Shown here: piece by piece, positions 35,968 through 46,400 of the stretch
Numbering within the stretch: position 1 is the stretch's first letter
Layout of the letters: the number at the start of each line of letters is the position of its first letter
DNA from: Tissierella praeacuta DSM 18095
Lineage (GTDB): Bacteria; Bacillota; Clostridia; Tissierellales; Tissierellaceae
Assembly (NCBI RefSeq): GCF_900128955.1
Contig: NZ_FQTY01000008.1
Location: 1-64,000, forward strand
Length of the DNA: 64,000 nt
Reading direction: 5' to 3'
Translations under genes and position numbers: made by a program
Notes under the pieces: generated by a model
What the model saw: the letters and a program-made list of their open reading frames with translations, nothing else
Told to the model about the DNA's origin: nothing
Database searches by the model: none

Positions 35968-37191
35968 ATGAACAATTTATTTAGTCAATTTAACGATATC
36001 ACAATAATTCTTATCTCTTTATCTGCAATGTTGCTTTCTGGTTTTTTATTAACTCGCATTACAAAAATACTAAGACTTCCCAATGTCAGCGGCTATATAA
36101 TTGCTGGTATATTATTAGGTCCTTATGTTCTCAATATAATACCTATTAATAGAGCAAAGAATATGGGATTTATAGGGGATATAGCATTATCTTTTATAGC
36201 TTTCGACGTTGGAAAATTCCTTAAAAGAGAGTTATTCAAAAAAACAGGTATAAGGTCTATAATAATTACCTTATTTGAATCATTACTTGCAGGCATTATT
36301 GTATCTATATCTATGCATTATATTTTTTCATTAGATTGGAGTTTTTCATTGTTGTTAGGTGCAATTGCTACATCTACAGCTCCAGCAAGTACAATGATGA
36401 CAATAAATCAATACAAAGCTCGTGGAGAGTTTGTAAACATATTACTGCAAGTTGTAGCTTTAGATGATGTTGTCTGCTTGATTATATTTAGCATAATTAT
36501 TGCTTTTATCAATACAACAGAAACTGGTAACATTTCGCCTAGTTATGTAATACTGCCAATTATATATAATATTGGAGCATTAGGAGTAGGATTTCTATTT
36601 GCTATTATATTAAGTAAATTACTTACTCCAAATAGAAGTAATGATAACCGCTTGATATTAGCAATTGCATTATTACTTGGTATTTCTGGACTGTGCTCAA
36701 TCTTTGACATATCTCCACTTTTATCTTGTATGGTATTTGGAGCAACATATATAAATACAACTCAGGATAAGGATTTGTATAGACAAATCAATAACTTCAC
36801 TCCTCCAGTTTTATCACTATTTTTTATAATATCAGGTATCAACTTAGATATAAGTTCACTTGGAGCATTGGGATTAGTAGGAATAGCTTATTTTTTGATT
36901 AGAATAATAGGAAAGTATATAGGGGCATATTTAGGATGCTTTATTACTTCTACAGATAAAAAAATTTGCAATTATTTAGGTCTTGCACTTATTCCACAAG
37001 CTGGGGTTTCCATTGGTCTTGCCTTTCTGGGACAGCGAATACTTCCTGTTGATATAGGGAATCGCATGATGACCATTATTTTAGCATCCTCAGTTTTATA
37101 TGAATTGGTTGGTCCAGCATGTGCTAAGTTAGCATTAATATACTCTGAAGCCATCAAAGAAGATAAAATCAAGTCTTTAGATAAAATATAG
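35968..37191 (+). CDS. CPA2/Kef-type cation:proton antiporter
   Basis: A 407-residue membrane protein with about 12-13 helices and the Na+/H+ exchanger fold: LPNVSGYIIAGILLGPYVLN (conserved early helix) and LGAIATSTAPASTMMTINQY, LDDVVCLIIFSIIIAF (the DD-like ion site region). It lacks the TrkA-N/RCK cytosolic domain of KefC. AAAGGAG precedes the ATG. Probably controlled by the divergent LysR regulator. Confidence 0.9.
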   Translation: MNNLFSQFNDITIILISLSAMLLSGFLLTRITKILRLPNVSGYIIAGILLGPYVLNIIPINRAKNMGFIGDIALSFIAFDVGKFLKRELFKKTGIRSIIITLFESLLAGIIVSISMHYIFSLDWSFSLLLGAIATSTAPASTMMTINQYKARGEFVNILLQVVALDDVVCLIIFSIIIAFINTTETGNISPSYVILPIIYNIGALGVGFLFAIILSKLLTPNRSNDNRLILAIALLLGISGLCSIFDISPLLSCMVFGATYINTTQDKDLYRQINNFTPPVLSLFFIISGINLDISSLGALGLVGIAYFLIRIIGKYIGAYLGCFITSTDKKICNYLGLALIPQAGVSIGLAFLGQRILPVDIGNRMMTIILASSVLYELVGPACAKLALIYSEAIKEDKIKSLDKI

Positions 37192-37243
37192 AATTAGTAA
37201 GAAGTTCATGTAAATAGATAAATAGGGCTATTTAAGCCCTTAT

Positions 37244-38221
37244 CTATGATTTTCTATACTCCTTAGCTAATAAGAATGGCATATATATTGCTGAAAAAAG
37301 TAATAGATTAAATAATACTGCCTGCCATGTAAATACTATATTAGCTCCAGTAGCACCATATAAAACATAACCAAGATTGTTATTAATAAAATGAATCATG
37401 GATATAGTCCATATGTTTTTAGTCTTTATATATACATATCCAAAAAAAACTGAATAGCCAACACAAACTATTAATTGATTCATAACAGAATAAAAAGATG
37501 TTTCTGGACTATAATAGAACATATTTATTGGCAAATGCCAAATTCCCCAAATTAATCCTACAAGTATTACTCCCTTTCTCTTTCCAATTCTTTCTTGAAG
37601 AGCTGGTTGCAAAAAATATCTCCATCCATATTCTTCTCCCAAAAATGCAATAAAGCTAAATGGAAATGAAAAAGGTAAAGAGAATAATATAAACCATGTT
37701 TTTAGACTCTTAAATGGTGCTATAAAATCATCAATCTCTCCAGCCAACATTGAAGATATAAGTATGGCTGTCAGATACAAAGAAATAAATAATAAGATGT
37801 AAATAACTGACGATTTTATATTTTTTCTAAATTTCAATCCAAATTCCTTTATTTTTTCTTTAGTATCTCTGTTATATGCAATAATCAATGAAATGCTACC
37901 TACCATGAGCCAAATCTCTAAATGAACATTCGCACTTTGATTAAATCCAAATACTCTTACTAAAAGATAAATAATTGATGTAATTGTAAAAAATAAATAT
38001 GTCAGAAAAAACTTTTTTGGCAGTTCTTTTCTCCATTTTTTATTTAATAATAAAGCACACATAACACCAAGAGCAGGATAATACATTTGTGTTAAAGGAA
38101 AGGAATCTACTGAATATGTAGGATATCCTAAACCCATGACAATCCCCATTATAGATGTTAAGCCAAAAGTAATTATCAAAAATAAAACAAGATCTCGATT
38201 TGAAACATTATATTTTCCCAA
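37244..38221 (-). CDS. CPBP-family intramembrane metalloprotease
   Basis: A 325-residue protein with about eight helices. It contains GEEYGWRYFLQPALQE (EExxWR variant of EExxxR), IWGIWHLPINMFY (second His motif) and MIHFINNNLGY (third). Members process prenylated or peptide substrates in the membrane, or act in self-immunity. The EEYGWR variant is common in Firmicute CPBP proteins. Monocistronic. Confidence 0.9.
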   Translation of the reverse strand: MGKYNVSNRDLVLFLIITFGLTSIMGIVMGLGYPTYSVDSFPLTQMYYPALGVMCALLLNKKWRKELPKKFFLTYLFFTITSIIYLLVRVFGFNQSANVHLEIWLMVGSISLIIAYNRDTKEKIKEFGLKFRKNIKSSVIYILLFISLYLTAILISSMLAGEIDDFIAPFKSLKTWFILFSLPFSFPFSFIAFLGEEYGWRYFLQPALQERIGKRKGVILVGLIWGIWHLPINMFYYSPETSFYSVMNQLIVCVGYSVFFGYVYIKTKNIWTISMIHFINNNLGYVLYGATGANIVFTWQAVLFNLLLFSAIYMPFLLAKEYRKS

Positions 38222-38408
38222 TTTATCCCTCCTATAATCTTTCTTCTTTTAAAAATTGTTTTTATACCATAATTTCCTTTAATTCACCCTTTATTCTGAA
38301 TTTTATCCCATAATTAATATTATATTATCATATAATATGGTAATTTAATTCATTTATAGAAAACTGTAATTATATTGTAATAGTTTTTATAGGGATGATT
38401 TATTTAAT

Positions 38409-39767
38409 TTATCTTCTATTTAAATTAATAATTATTTTCCCATCTATAAACTGAAAAATCTTATCTTTACTCATATCTAAACTATCATCCTTTTTATATA
38501 GGATACCAGATTTATATACTGAAAGCATAATGCCTATTAAAAACATATTTATTATTGTGCTAATTCCACCATAGGAAATTAACGGCAATGTTAATGGTGC
38601 AATTAATTGGAAACCTAAATTATGTAAAACATATAATAAAACTTGCATTGTAAAATTAACTATAACAGACATAGATACCAATCCTCCTAGTACACCCTTT
38701 TGATTTAAGCTAAATCTAAGGGAACGAATAATAAATGCTGATATAATAAGCATTATTATTATAAATGATACCCAGCCCATCCTATCAATTAAATGAGTCA
38801 GCAAATATTCTCTATCCATATATAGAGATGGAAATATATCATTAATATCGATCCCGTGTATGTTGTGTCCTATAAGTTTAGCATTTCCAACTATTTTCCT
38901 CATTGAATACCCTTGATATCCTATTCCTAAAGGATCAAGAGACGGATTAAATGCCGTTTTTATTCTTCCTAATTGATAATAATTCATAGACAGAACTGTA
39001 ACTATTAATATAATAATCATTGGTATACAAACAAGTAATAAAGCATTAATTCTTTTTACATTAAACCAGCCTTTCATTATTGCAAATATAAGCAATATAA
39101 AGCAGGTGATTAAGTACAATGCCAAACTAGATAAACCAGTATTCCTTAGGCAAACAATTCCCGGTATAATACAATATACTCCACTTAAAACTATCCCCAA
39201 GTATCCTTCATTTCTCATAGTATATAATATCCCTGCGAAAGCTGTTGGATATAGAAGCATCACAAATTTAAGATAGAAATTCTGTCCGCGAAGTCTAGGC
39301 CCTAAAATCATAGTTCCTATAGTTACTATAACTAAACTCAAATATATCGTCTTAGGACATTTACCTATAATGCTGAAATCTAAGAAATAGGCGATGATCA
39401 TAAAAATTATTCCCATTACTGTATATATTATTGTATTATGTAACTGCCAAAGCATATCACCATCATAGGCAAAAGCACTAATTAAAACACCTAAAGTTAA
39501 CATTATACCCGTCAATATAATTATACCCCACTCTGGCTTTGGTTTATAAACCCCATCTAAACCAGTACCTACAATAACAGGGTCCCCCATTTCCAGTATA
39601 GCTTTATTTGTCGCCTCTTCATCACTTAATCCTTCAGCTAAAAATGCTTCCTTCTGATCTACTATATGATTTTCTATTTCCTTTGAAATAATACTATGAG
39701 CCTTTTTCCATCTTATTTGCTCACAAACTGTTTTTAAATATTCGTTAATTTTATTAGATTGTTCCAA
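38409..39767 (-). CDS. FtsW/RodA/SpoVE-family protein with N-terminal HAAS-like domain
   Basis: A protein of about 452 residues. The first 75 residues form a soluble HAAS/permease-prefix-like domain (NEYLKTVCEQIRWKKAHSII, HIVDQKEAFLAEGLSDEEAT, ILEMGDPVIVGTGLDGVYKP). About ten helices with SEDS-family signatures follow, the clearest near the C-terminus (NLGFQLIAPLTLPLISYGGI). SEDS proteins are peptidoglycan polymerases or flippase-like proteins. The start is a TTG at 39767 with AAGGGGGTG upstream, overlapping the PadR gene by 14 bases. The overlap indicates joint regulation by PadR. Confidence 0.85.
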   Translation of the reverse strand: MEQSNKINEYLKTVCEQIRWKKAHSIISKEIENHIVDQKEAFLAEGLSDEEATNKAILEMGDPVIVGTGLDGVYKPKPEWGIIILTGIMLTLGVLISAFAYDGDMLWQLHNTIIYTVMGIIFMIIAYFLDFSIIGKCPKTIYLSLVIVTIGTMILGPRLRGQNFYLKFVMLLYPTAFAGILYTMRNEGYLGIVLSGVYCIIPGIVCLRNTGLSSLALYLITCFILLIFAIMKGWFNVKRINALLLVCIPMIIILIVTVLSMNYYQLGRIKTAFNPSLDPLGIGYQGYSMRKIVGNAKLIGHNIHGIDINDIFPSLYMDREYLLTHLIDRMGWVSFIIIMLIISAFIIRSLRFSLNQKGVLGGLVSMSVIVNFTMQVLLYVLHNLGFQLIAPLTLPLISYGGISTIINMFLIGIMLSVYKSGILYKKDDSLDMSKDKIFQFIDGKIIINLNRR

Positions 39768-40101
39768 AACTAGCACCCCCTTGTAAAACTTGATTAATAG
39801 CCGAAGCATAAGTATTCCATTCTTCTTTCTTTTCTTTAAGCATCTTTTTACCTTTTTTGGTGATACTATAGTATTTTCTTATTCTTCCACTATCTGCCTT
39901 TTCATCATATGAATTTACCATCCCATCCAATTCTAGATTATGAAGTAATGGATAAAGGGTGCCAGCTTTTAATGAAAATGTATTATCTGATCTCTTAGCC
40001 AATTCTTCAATCATTAAATAACCATACATATCCTTATCTTCAAGTAACTTTAGTATCAACATTGTTGTACTGCCAGTAATTAAATTCTTATTAATAGCCA
40101 T
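39754..40101 (-). CDS. PadR-family transcriptional regulator
   Basis: A 115-residue PadR winged-helix protein (TTMLILKLLEDKDMYGYLMI, LKAGTLYPLLHNLELDGMVN, RKYYSITKKGKKMLKEKKEE). PadR regulators commonly precede genes carrying HAAS/DUF1700-type domains, exactly as here. It is likely autorepressing through the perfect 22-base inverted repeat overlapping its promoter. GGAAGTG precedes the ATG. Confidence 0.93.
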   Translation of the reverse strand: MAINKNLITGSTTMLILKLLEDKDMYGYLMIEELAKRSDNTFSLKAGTLYPLLHNLELDGMVNSYDEKADSGRIRKYYSITKKGKKMLKEKKEEWNTYASAINQVLQGGASFGTI

Positions 40102-40118
40102 ATCTTCACTTCCTTTTT

Positions 40119-40163
40119 ATATATAGATTATCTATATATAGTATATATAGATAATCTATATAT
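40119..40163. promoter_or_regulatory. perfect palindromic operator of the PadR operon
   Basis: Two 22-base perfect inverted arms around a single G at 40141; each arm contains the smaller dyad ATAGATTATCTAT. It overlaps the PadR promoter, so binding would block transcription. Confidence 0.8.
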
Positions 40164-40168
40164 GTCAA
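40140..40168 (-). promoter_or_regulatory. PadR operon promoter
   Basis: Minus-strand TTGACA (40168-40163), 17-base spacer and TATACT (40145-40140). The spacer is entirely within the palindromic operator. Confidence 0.85.
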
Positions 40169-40193
40169 TAAAAATACAAAAATATAAAAAGAA

Positions 40194-40219
40194 ACCATCA
40201 ACTACTTCAAGTTGACGGT
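40194..40219 (-). terminator. terminator after the anti-sigma gene or in both directions
   Basis: ACCATCAACT / AGTTGACGGT arms with a 6-base loop and T-rich sequence on both exits. It lies between the anti-sigma gene end and the PadR promoter. Confidence 0.6.
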
Positions 40220-40323
40220 CTTTTCTAATCTGATTTATTCTTTATAACCTCTCTAATTCATCACTACTATAGTTTTAATAATCTTTTACTTATAAATTCT
40301 ACAATAATATTATATCTCTATCT

Positions 40324-41415
40324 TTATTTTTTTCTATAGGTCATAACTGTAATACTCCCATCATCATCTCTTGAGAAAACAAGAATGTTTCCGTCATCCA
40401 TATATCTACTATCAGAAAAACCTACTTGCCCTTCTTCAAATAAATTATTAATATCTGCTTTAAGTTTATGTTCAGCAAAGTAATAAGTAATCATACCCTC
40501 TTCGTCAGGAACTACTTTCTGTACAGAGTCTTGAATAAGTGTCCCATCTTTTAATAGTTCTTCTATCTCTGGTAATTCTTCATCTGATACTTCCTCATCA
40601 TCACTCAGCAATGTCTGAATATATTTCTCTGCTTCCTTATAATTTCCTTTTGATGGGTCTATAGGCAAATCAAACAAAGCATTGATTCCTTCATAAGCTG
40701 TATTACGACTAATCTCTCCTGTCTCTGCATTAAACTTATAGGCATTAATAATATCGAACTCATCCATAACAGCAATGTACAAGCCTCTGTCTGAAAAAAC
40801 TTCTATATCATCACATTCCATGGTTCTATACATTACCCCATCTTTTATAAACCAGCTTGCTGCACCATTCATCGTAAAGATATTAAGGTCTTTCGGGTGC
40901 TGCCCCTTTATAAAAGGTGAAACAAGAAATGACATTTCATCATATAAAGGATCAAGGGGCTCAGGCATTGGTGTTCCATCTACTTTGGAAATAGCAAGTA
41001 CAGAATACGTTCTATCGGGAAATAGTTCTTCTGAAGAGTGCTTAAAATCACTGATTTCTTTACCAGATACTATTCCCATTAAAGTTATCTTATAACCTCC
41101 AATAGTCTGAGTCTGATTTATAGCTACAGCTCCTTCACCATCAAAAGCAAGGGCAAGTCCCTTATCCCCTAAATTTTCTGCAATTTCCTTAGGTGTTAAT
41201 AGCTTCCATGCTGCAAATGCTGAAATAGATGTTGCTACTATAAGTATAGCAACCATAGCTGATACTGATAATCTCCTTTTATTTGTACCTCTCATCCTAT
41301 TTCTCTCCCCTATCCTATTTATAATTTTTCGATTCAAACTGTCATCTGGTTCATTATCTGAAGAAAGGACTTGCCATAGTATTTTGTCTAATTTTTCAAA
41401 ATCCTTCATATCCAT
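40324..41415 (-). CDS. anti-sigma-factor-like membrane protein
   Basis: A 363-residue protein with a cytoplasmic N-terminal region of about 50 residues (DFEKLDKILWQVLSSDNEPD), one membrane helix (SVSAMVAILIVATSISAFAA) and a large extracellular part. Its start overlaps the ECF sigma gene by 20 bases and has TGGAGG upstream, so the two are coupled. By position and topology it is the likely anti-sigma factor. The extracellular domain resembles DUF4179-type proteins, but this is a weak call. No zinc HxxxCxxC motif is seen. Confidence 0.7.
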   Translation of the reverse strand: MDMKDFEKLDKILWQVLSSDNEPDDSLNRKIINRIGERNRMRGTNKRRLSVSAMVAILIVATSISAFAAWKLLTPKEIAENLGDKGLALAFDGEGAVAINQTQTIGGYKITLMGIVSGKEISDFKHSSEELFPDRTYSVLAISKVDGTPMPEPLDPLYDEMSFLVSPFIKGQHPKDLNIFTMNGAASWFIKDGVMYRTMECDDIEVFSDRGLYIAVMDEFDIINAYKFNAETGEISRNTAYEGINALFDLPIDPSKGNYKEAEKYIQTLLSDDEEVSDEELPEIEELLKDGTLIQDSVQKVVPDEEGMITYYFAEHKLKADINNLFEEGQVGFSDSRYMDDGNILVFSRDDDGSITVMTYRKK

Positions 41416-41929
41416 TGACCTCCATATATTCTTTAATTAGTTTTCTAGCTTTATAAAGCCTACTCTTTACAGTCCCAGTTGGAACTTTAAGTGCATCTGC
41501 AATATCTTCAATTGACAATCCAGTATTGTAGTACATATATAAAGGTATCTTCAATTTATCATTCAATGATGCTGAAGCTCTATCAATCATCCTATAAGTC
41601 TCATTGCTTATGGCTACAAGTTCTGGTGTTGTAGTATCAATCATATAGAATTCATTATCAAAATCATCTTGAAACTCTACCACTTTTGCAATTCTATTCC
41701 TCCAACCAAATTTTCTCTGTTGATTTTTCCATGTATTTGCTGCAATAGCTACAATGAACCCCTTTGGATTTTTAGCTTTATCTATTTTATGACATAATTC
41801 CATAGCTTTTAAAAAAGTTTCCTGATACAAATCATCTGCTTGGTGCTTATCTCTTGTCAATTTAAAACAAAATCCGTAAACATCTTTACCATAGTCTTCA
41901 ATTATACGAGTCAACTCTGCAACATTCAA
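41396..41929 (-). CDS. ECF-family RNA polymerase sigma factor
   Basis: A 177-residue sigma-70-family ECF factor. Region 2 (YGFCFKLTRDKHQADDLYQE, TFLKAMELCHKIDKAKNPKG) and region 4 (GLSIEDIADALKVPTGTVKS) are clear, with no region 3. TTG start with GGAGGAG upstream. It is transcribed with the overlapping anti-sigma gene. An imperfect dyad around 41990-42017 upstream may belong to its promoter. Confidence 0.92.
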   Translation of the reverse strand: MNVAELTRIIEDYGKDVYGFCFKLTRDKHQADDLYQETFLKAMELCHKIDKAKNPKGFIVAIAANTWKNQQRKFGWRNRIAKVVEFQDDFDNEFYMIDTTTPELVAISNETYRMIDRASASLNDKLKIPLYMYYNTGLSIEDIADALKVPTGTVKSRLYKARKLIKEYMEVNGYEGF

Positions 41930-42064
41930 CCTGTTATCTCCTCCTTTGCCTTATTCTTATGATGCTTTCAAATTTAAAAAAGCTCATATATTGAGTGGCC
42001 TCTCATCTATATATTGTAATAACTTCTAATATGGTTCATATTTTTTATAATTTATATAATAAAT

Positions 42065-42111
42065 TTGGACTAAGTTAATAAACCTCATAAAAGTTTATTA
42101 ATTTAGTCCAA
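42065..42111 (-). terminator. hairpin terminator after the DUF4177 gene
   Basis: 19-base arms starting TTGGACTAAGTTAATAAAC and closing with the complement (one G-T pair), 9-base loop. It lies between the DUF4177 gene (leftward) and the sigma gene's promoter region. Confidence 0.75.
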
Positions 42112-42155
42112 TTATAATAAATTCATATATAACAGTAAAATAATAATTTTTAATA

Positions 42156-42350
42156 CTATTTTCTCCTTTTAAAGACAGCTATTGCTTCTCTACTATAACC
42201 ATTACTGGCATTTGTTGAAAAGCAAGATACTAATTCCCATCCTTGCTCTCCCAATTTATTAAGTTGATAATCAAACTCCTCTATATCCAGTATCCCTCCC
42301 ATCATGCCTTTAGGTTCAACCTTAATACTCTTATATTCCCATTTTTCCAT
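42156..42350 (-). CDS. DUF4177 domain small protein
   Basis: A 64-residue protein fitting DUF4177: MEKWEYKSIKVEPKG at the start, then LNKLGEQGWELVSCF and AIAVFKRRK, the recurring W-E-Y / G-W-E-L-V pattern. The function is unknown. It has its own hairpin terminator. Confidence 0.85.
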   Translation of the reverse strand: MEKWEYKSIKVEPKGMMGGILDIEEFDYQLNKLGEQGWELVSCFSTNASNGYSREAIAVFKRRK

Positions 42351-42502
42351 GATAATCCCTCCAATTATTATATCTTCTGCATTAATAATAAAGCTTTTTC
42401 TCTTCTATATATGATTCTCTAAATATCTCAAATATATATCTTATATACTTATTTTTCTTATATTACAAAACAAACAAACTCAATTCAGTAACATTTAACC
42501 TT

Positions 42503-43354
42503 TTACTCCTCCTGAACTTCCAGCTTTGATACATAAATCCCCCTAAGCATTACAGTAACTATAACCACTATACCTCCTATAATAGCATAAGTCCCTGGTT
42601 TTTCACCTGCAAAGATATATACCCATAACGGATTTAATAAAGGCTCAATAACAGTAATTAAAATGGCCTCTAATGCACTAAGATATTTTGTTGCATTTAC
42701 ATAAAATATATATGGGATTCCAAGTTGAAATACTCCCATTATAATAATTATAATCAGGCTTTTTACATCTGGTAATGATATAAATATAAAAGGAATTGCT
42801 ATAATAAATGTCAACATATTTCCAAAAAAAGTAGTGTCTATAGCTGAGCCATCTTTTTGTAATCTAAGAGAAATAGTCATACATGCCATAGAAAACCCTG
42901 ATAATATCGCTATAATATTACCTAATGTATTCCCTATATTTACATTATCTATAAAAAATAATATCATTCCTAAAAATACAGCTATTATTGAAACTATATC
43001 ATACCACCTGATTTTCTCTTTTAAAATCCATACTCCTAAGATTGCTACAAAAATAGGAGCTGTATACTGTAATAATATTGCATTTGCCGATGTAGTAAGT
43101 TTATTTGCTATAATAAAAAACAGCATAGTAGTACAAGTGGTTATAGAACCTAGAATTTGTGGTTTTGATTTTGTGAATTTAGGTTTTTTTATATAGGTCA
43201 ACATCACTAAGGCTGCTATAAGACTTCTAAAACCTGATATTGATATGGGGTTCCAATCTACTAATTTAATAAATATTCCACCTGTACTCCACATCATTGA
43301 AGCAATAGCAGCTAAAATTATTCCTTTATATCGATTACTTTTTATTTCCATCAC
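42503..43354 (-). CDS. DMT/EamA-family transporter
   Basis: A 283-residue membrane protein with two EamA repeats and ten helices (MMWSTGGIFIKLVDWNPISI, LQYTAPIFVAILGVWILKEK, VIEPLLNPLWVYIFAGEKPG). Typical drug/metabolite exporter or amino-acid efflux type; the substrate is unknown. Paralogous in fold to the gene at 47392 on the other side of pyc. Confidence 0.92.
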   Translation of the reverse strand: MMEIKSNRYKGIILAAIASMMWSTGGIFIKLVDWNPISISGFRSLIAALVMLTYIKKPKFTKSKPQILGSITTCTTMLFFIIANKLTTSANAILLQYTAPIFVAILGVWILKEKIRWYDIVSIIAVFLGMILFFIDNVNIGNTLGNIIAILSGFSMACMTISLRLQKDGSAIDTTFFGNMLTFIIAIPFIFISLPDVKSLIIIIIMGVFQLGIPYIFYVNATKYLSALEAILITVIEPLLNPLWVYIFAGEKPGTYAIIGGIVVIVTVMLRGIYVSKLEVQEE

Positions 43355-43436
43355 TCCAGCCCCTTTAGAAAATATTTTATTCTATATATTTTATCTAACT
43401 TTATTTAGTCTTGCTATGTTTTTTTAATAAATTATT

Positions 43437-43472
43437 AAAAAGGTTAAGTTAATTATTTAACCTAACCTTTTT
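43437..43472 (-). terminator. terminator after pyc
   Basis: AAAAAGGTTA / TAACCTTTTT arms with an inner TTAA-based extension; T-run on the minus-strand exit. It begins 6 bases after the pyc stop. Confidence 0.75.
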
Positions 43473-43477
43473 ATATT

Positions 43478-46400
43478 CTATTCTAACCTTATTAAAAGTT
43501 CCCCTGCTTCTACATTTTGTCCTTCCTTAACGGCAATAGAGGATACAATTCCCGAAGCTGCTGCTGTAATCTGAGTTTCCATTTTCATAGCCTCAATTAT
43601 TACAACTAATTGACCTTCTTCTACCTTTTCACCAAGTTTTACTAAAACCTTAGCTACAACTCCTGGAATACTTGATCCAATTTCAAACTTACTTTCCACA
43701 TCTGCCATCTGTTTTTCAAAGGATTCTTTTTTTGCAATATTGCTTGCTTTATCCAAGATTTTTATAGCTCTTCTACTATCATTGACTTCAAAATACAAGG
43801 TTCTATACCCATCATCATCTAGTCTGCCTATTTCTAGAAGCTTAATGACTAAAATCTTTCCTTCTTCAACTTCTACTTCTCCAATTTCACCTTCTCTTAA
43901 CCCATAGAAAAATATATCACTGTCCATTCTGCTAAAGTCTCCATGTTCTTCAATATATTTTAAATAATCTTCGAAAACTTTTGGATATAAAGAATATGAC
44001 AATATATCCTTTCTTTGTGGAATTATATTATATTTTTCACTAATATATTTTTCTATTTTACCAAAGTCTTCAGGCTCTAATAATTCTCCTGGTCTACAGG
44101 TTATAGGTTCTTCTCCTTTTAATACCAATCTTTGAAGTTTTTCAGGAAATCCTCCAATCGGTTGACCCATCATACCTTGAAAATATGATACTACCGAATC
44201 TGGAAATGCCATATCCTTAGCTTTGTCATAAATATTTTCTGGAGTTAAATCATTTTGAACCATAAATATAGCCATATCTCCTACAACCTTAGAAGTGGGA
44301 GTTACTTTTACAATATCACCTAACATTTCATTTACAACTTTATACATTTCTTTTACATCTTCAAATCTATGACCTAGTCCAAAACTTTCAACCTGTGGCT
44401 TTAAATTGGAATATTGACCACCTGGAATTTCATATTTATATATCTCTGCAGTTCCTGATTTTAATCCAGATTCAAATTGATTATATATTGGTCTTATAGT
44501 ACTCCAATAATCAGATATAATTTGTAAATCATCTAAATCTAAACCTGTACTTCTATCAGTATGTTCTAAAGCAGCAACTACTGAATTTAACGCAGGTTGA
44601 CTTGTTAATCCTGACATACTATTAAAGGCAGTATCCACTATATCTACACCTGCGTGAGCTGCCATCAGTACTGTTGCTATTCCATTTCCGCTTGTATCAT
44701 GGGTATGAAGATGTATAGGAATACTGATTTCTGATTTCAATGCTCTAATAAGTTCATAAGCTGCTTGAGGTTTCAATAGAGAAGACATGTCTTTAATCCC
44801 TAGTATATGAACTCCTGTCTTTTCTATTTCCTTAGCAGTCTTTATATAATAATCTAAAGTATATTTAGTCTTTGATTTATCTAATATATCACCTGTATAG
44901 CATATGCAAGCTTCTGCTACCTTTCCTACTTTTAACACTTCATCTATGGCTACTTCCATTCCCTTTAACCAGTTCAATGAATCAAATATTCTAAATACAT
45001 CTATACCTCTTTCAGCAGATTCTCTAACAAATTCTCTAATCACATTATCAGGATAATTTCTATATCCTACTGCATTTGCACCTCTTAGAAGCATCTGAAA
45101 TAATATATTAGGTATCTTTTTTCTTAAAATTTCTAGCCTATTCCAAGGAGATTCATTTAAAAATCTATAGGCTACATCAAATGTTGCTCCTCCCCACATT
45201 TCTAGAGAAAATAAATCTTTTCCCAGTACAGAAAGAGCTTTAGAAATCCTATACATATCAGCAGTTCTCATCCTAGTAGCCATTAGAGATTGGTGGGCAT
45301 CTCTTAGTGTAGTATCTGTAATTAACAAGGACTTACTGTTTTTAATCCAATCTACTAAGCCTTCAGGTCCCTTTTCATCTAATATTTGCTTAGTACCATA
45401 TTGTTCTTTAGATCTATTTACCTTTGGAACCTTTGGAATATCAAAATCTGGCTTATTTCCTTTTGTTTCATTTACTACCTTTTCTCCTATAAAGTTTAAA
45501 ACTTTAAGCTCCACATCAGCTTTTGTAGTAATATCAAATAATCCTGGATTATATGTGATAAAACCAGTATCACATTTTCCAGCTAAAAATTCTTCATGAT
45601 TTAATACATTTATTAAAAAAGGAATATTAGTCTTTACTCCTCTGACTTTTACTTCTTTCAATGCTCTTTTAACTTTCCTTGCTGCATCTTCAAAAGTTCT
45701 AGACCAAGAAGTTACTTTTACTAAAAGACTATCATAGTATGGGCTAATATTTGCCCCAGTAAATCCACTACCTCCATCAAGTCTAATACCAAATCCAGAA
45801 CCAGTTCTATATATATCTATATTACCTGTATCTGGAGCAAAATTATTTAGTGGATCCTCTGTAGTAACTCTGCATTGTATTGCATAACCTCTTGGTTCTA
45901 TGCTTTCCTGTCCTTTTATTCCTATTTCATCAGAATCTAAAGGATATCCTTCAGCTATTAAAATTTGGGATTGAACTATATCAATTCCAGTAACCATTTC
46001 AGATACAGTATGTTCTACTTGTATTCTAGGATTTACTTCAATAAAATAGTGGTTTCCATGCCTATCTAATAAAAATTCAACAGTTCCAGCATTTCTATAA
46101 TTAACTGCTTTTGCTATTTTAACTGCATCATTACATATATTTTGTCTTTGCTCATCACTAATTGAAAATGCAGGAGTATATTCAATAACCTTTTGATGCC
46201 TTCTCTGTATTGAGCAATCCCTTTCAAATAAATGAACTATATTTCCATATTTATCTCCTAATATCTGAACTTCTATATGTTTTGGCTTTTCAAGATATTT
46301 TTCAATAAATATATCATCAATACCAAAGGCTTTTTTAGCTTCATTCTTTGCACTATAATATTCTCTAATTAAATCCTTTTCATCTTTTACTACTCTCATA

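Noticed and set aside
7454-38221. The two CPBP proteases as bacteriocin immunity proteins
   Set aside because: No bacteriocin precursor, Gly-Gly leader peptide or export ABC transporter lies beside either gene.
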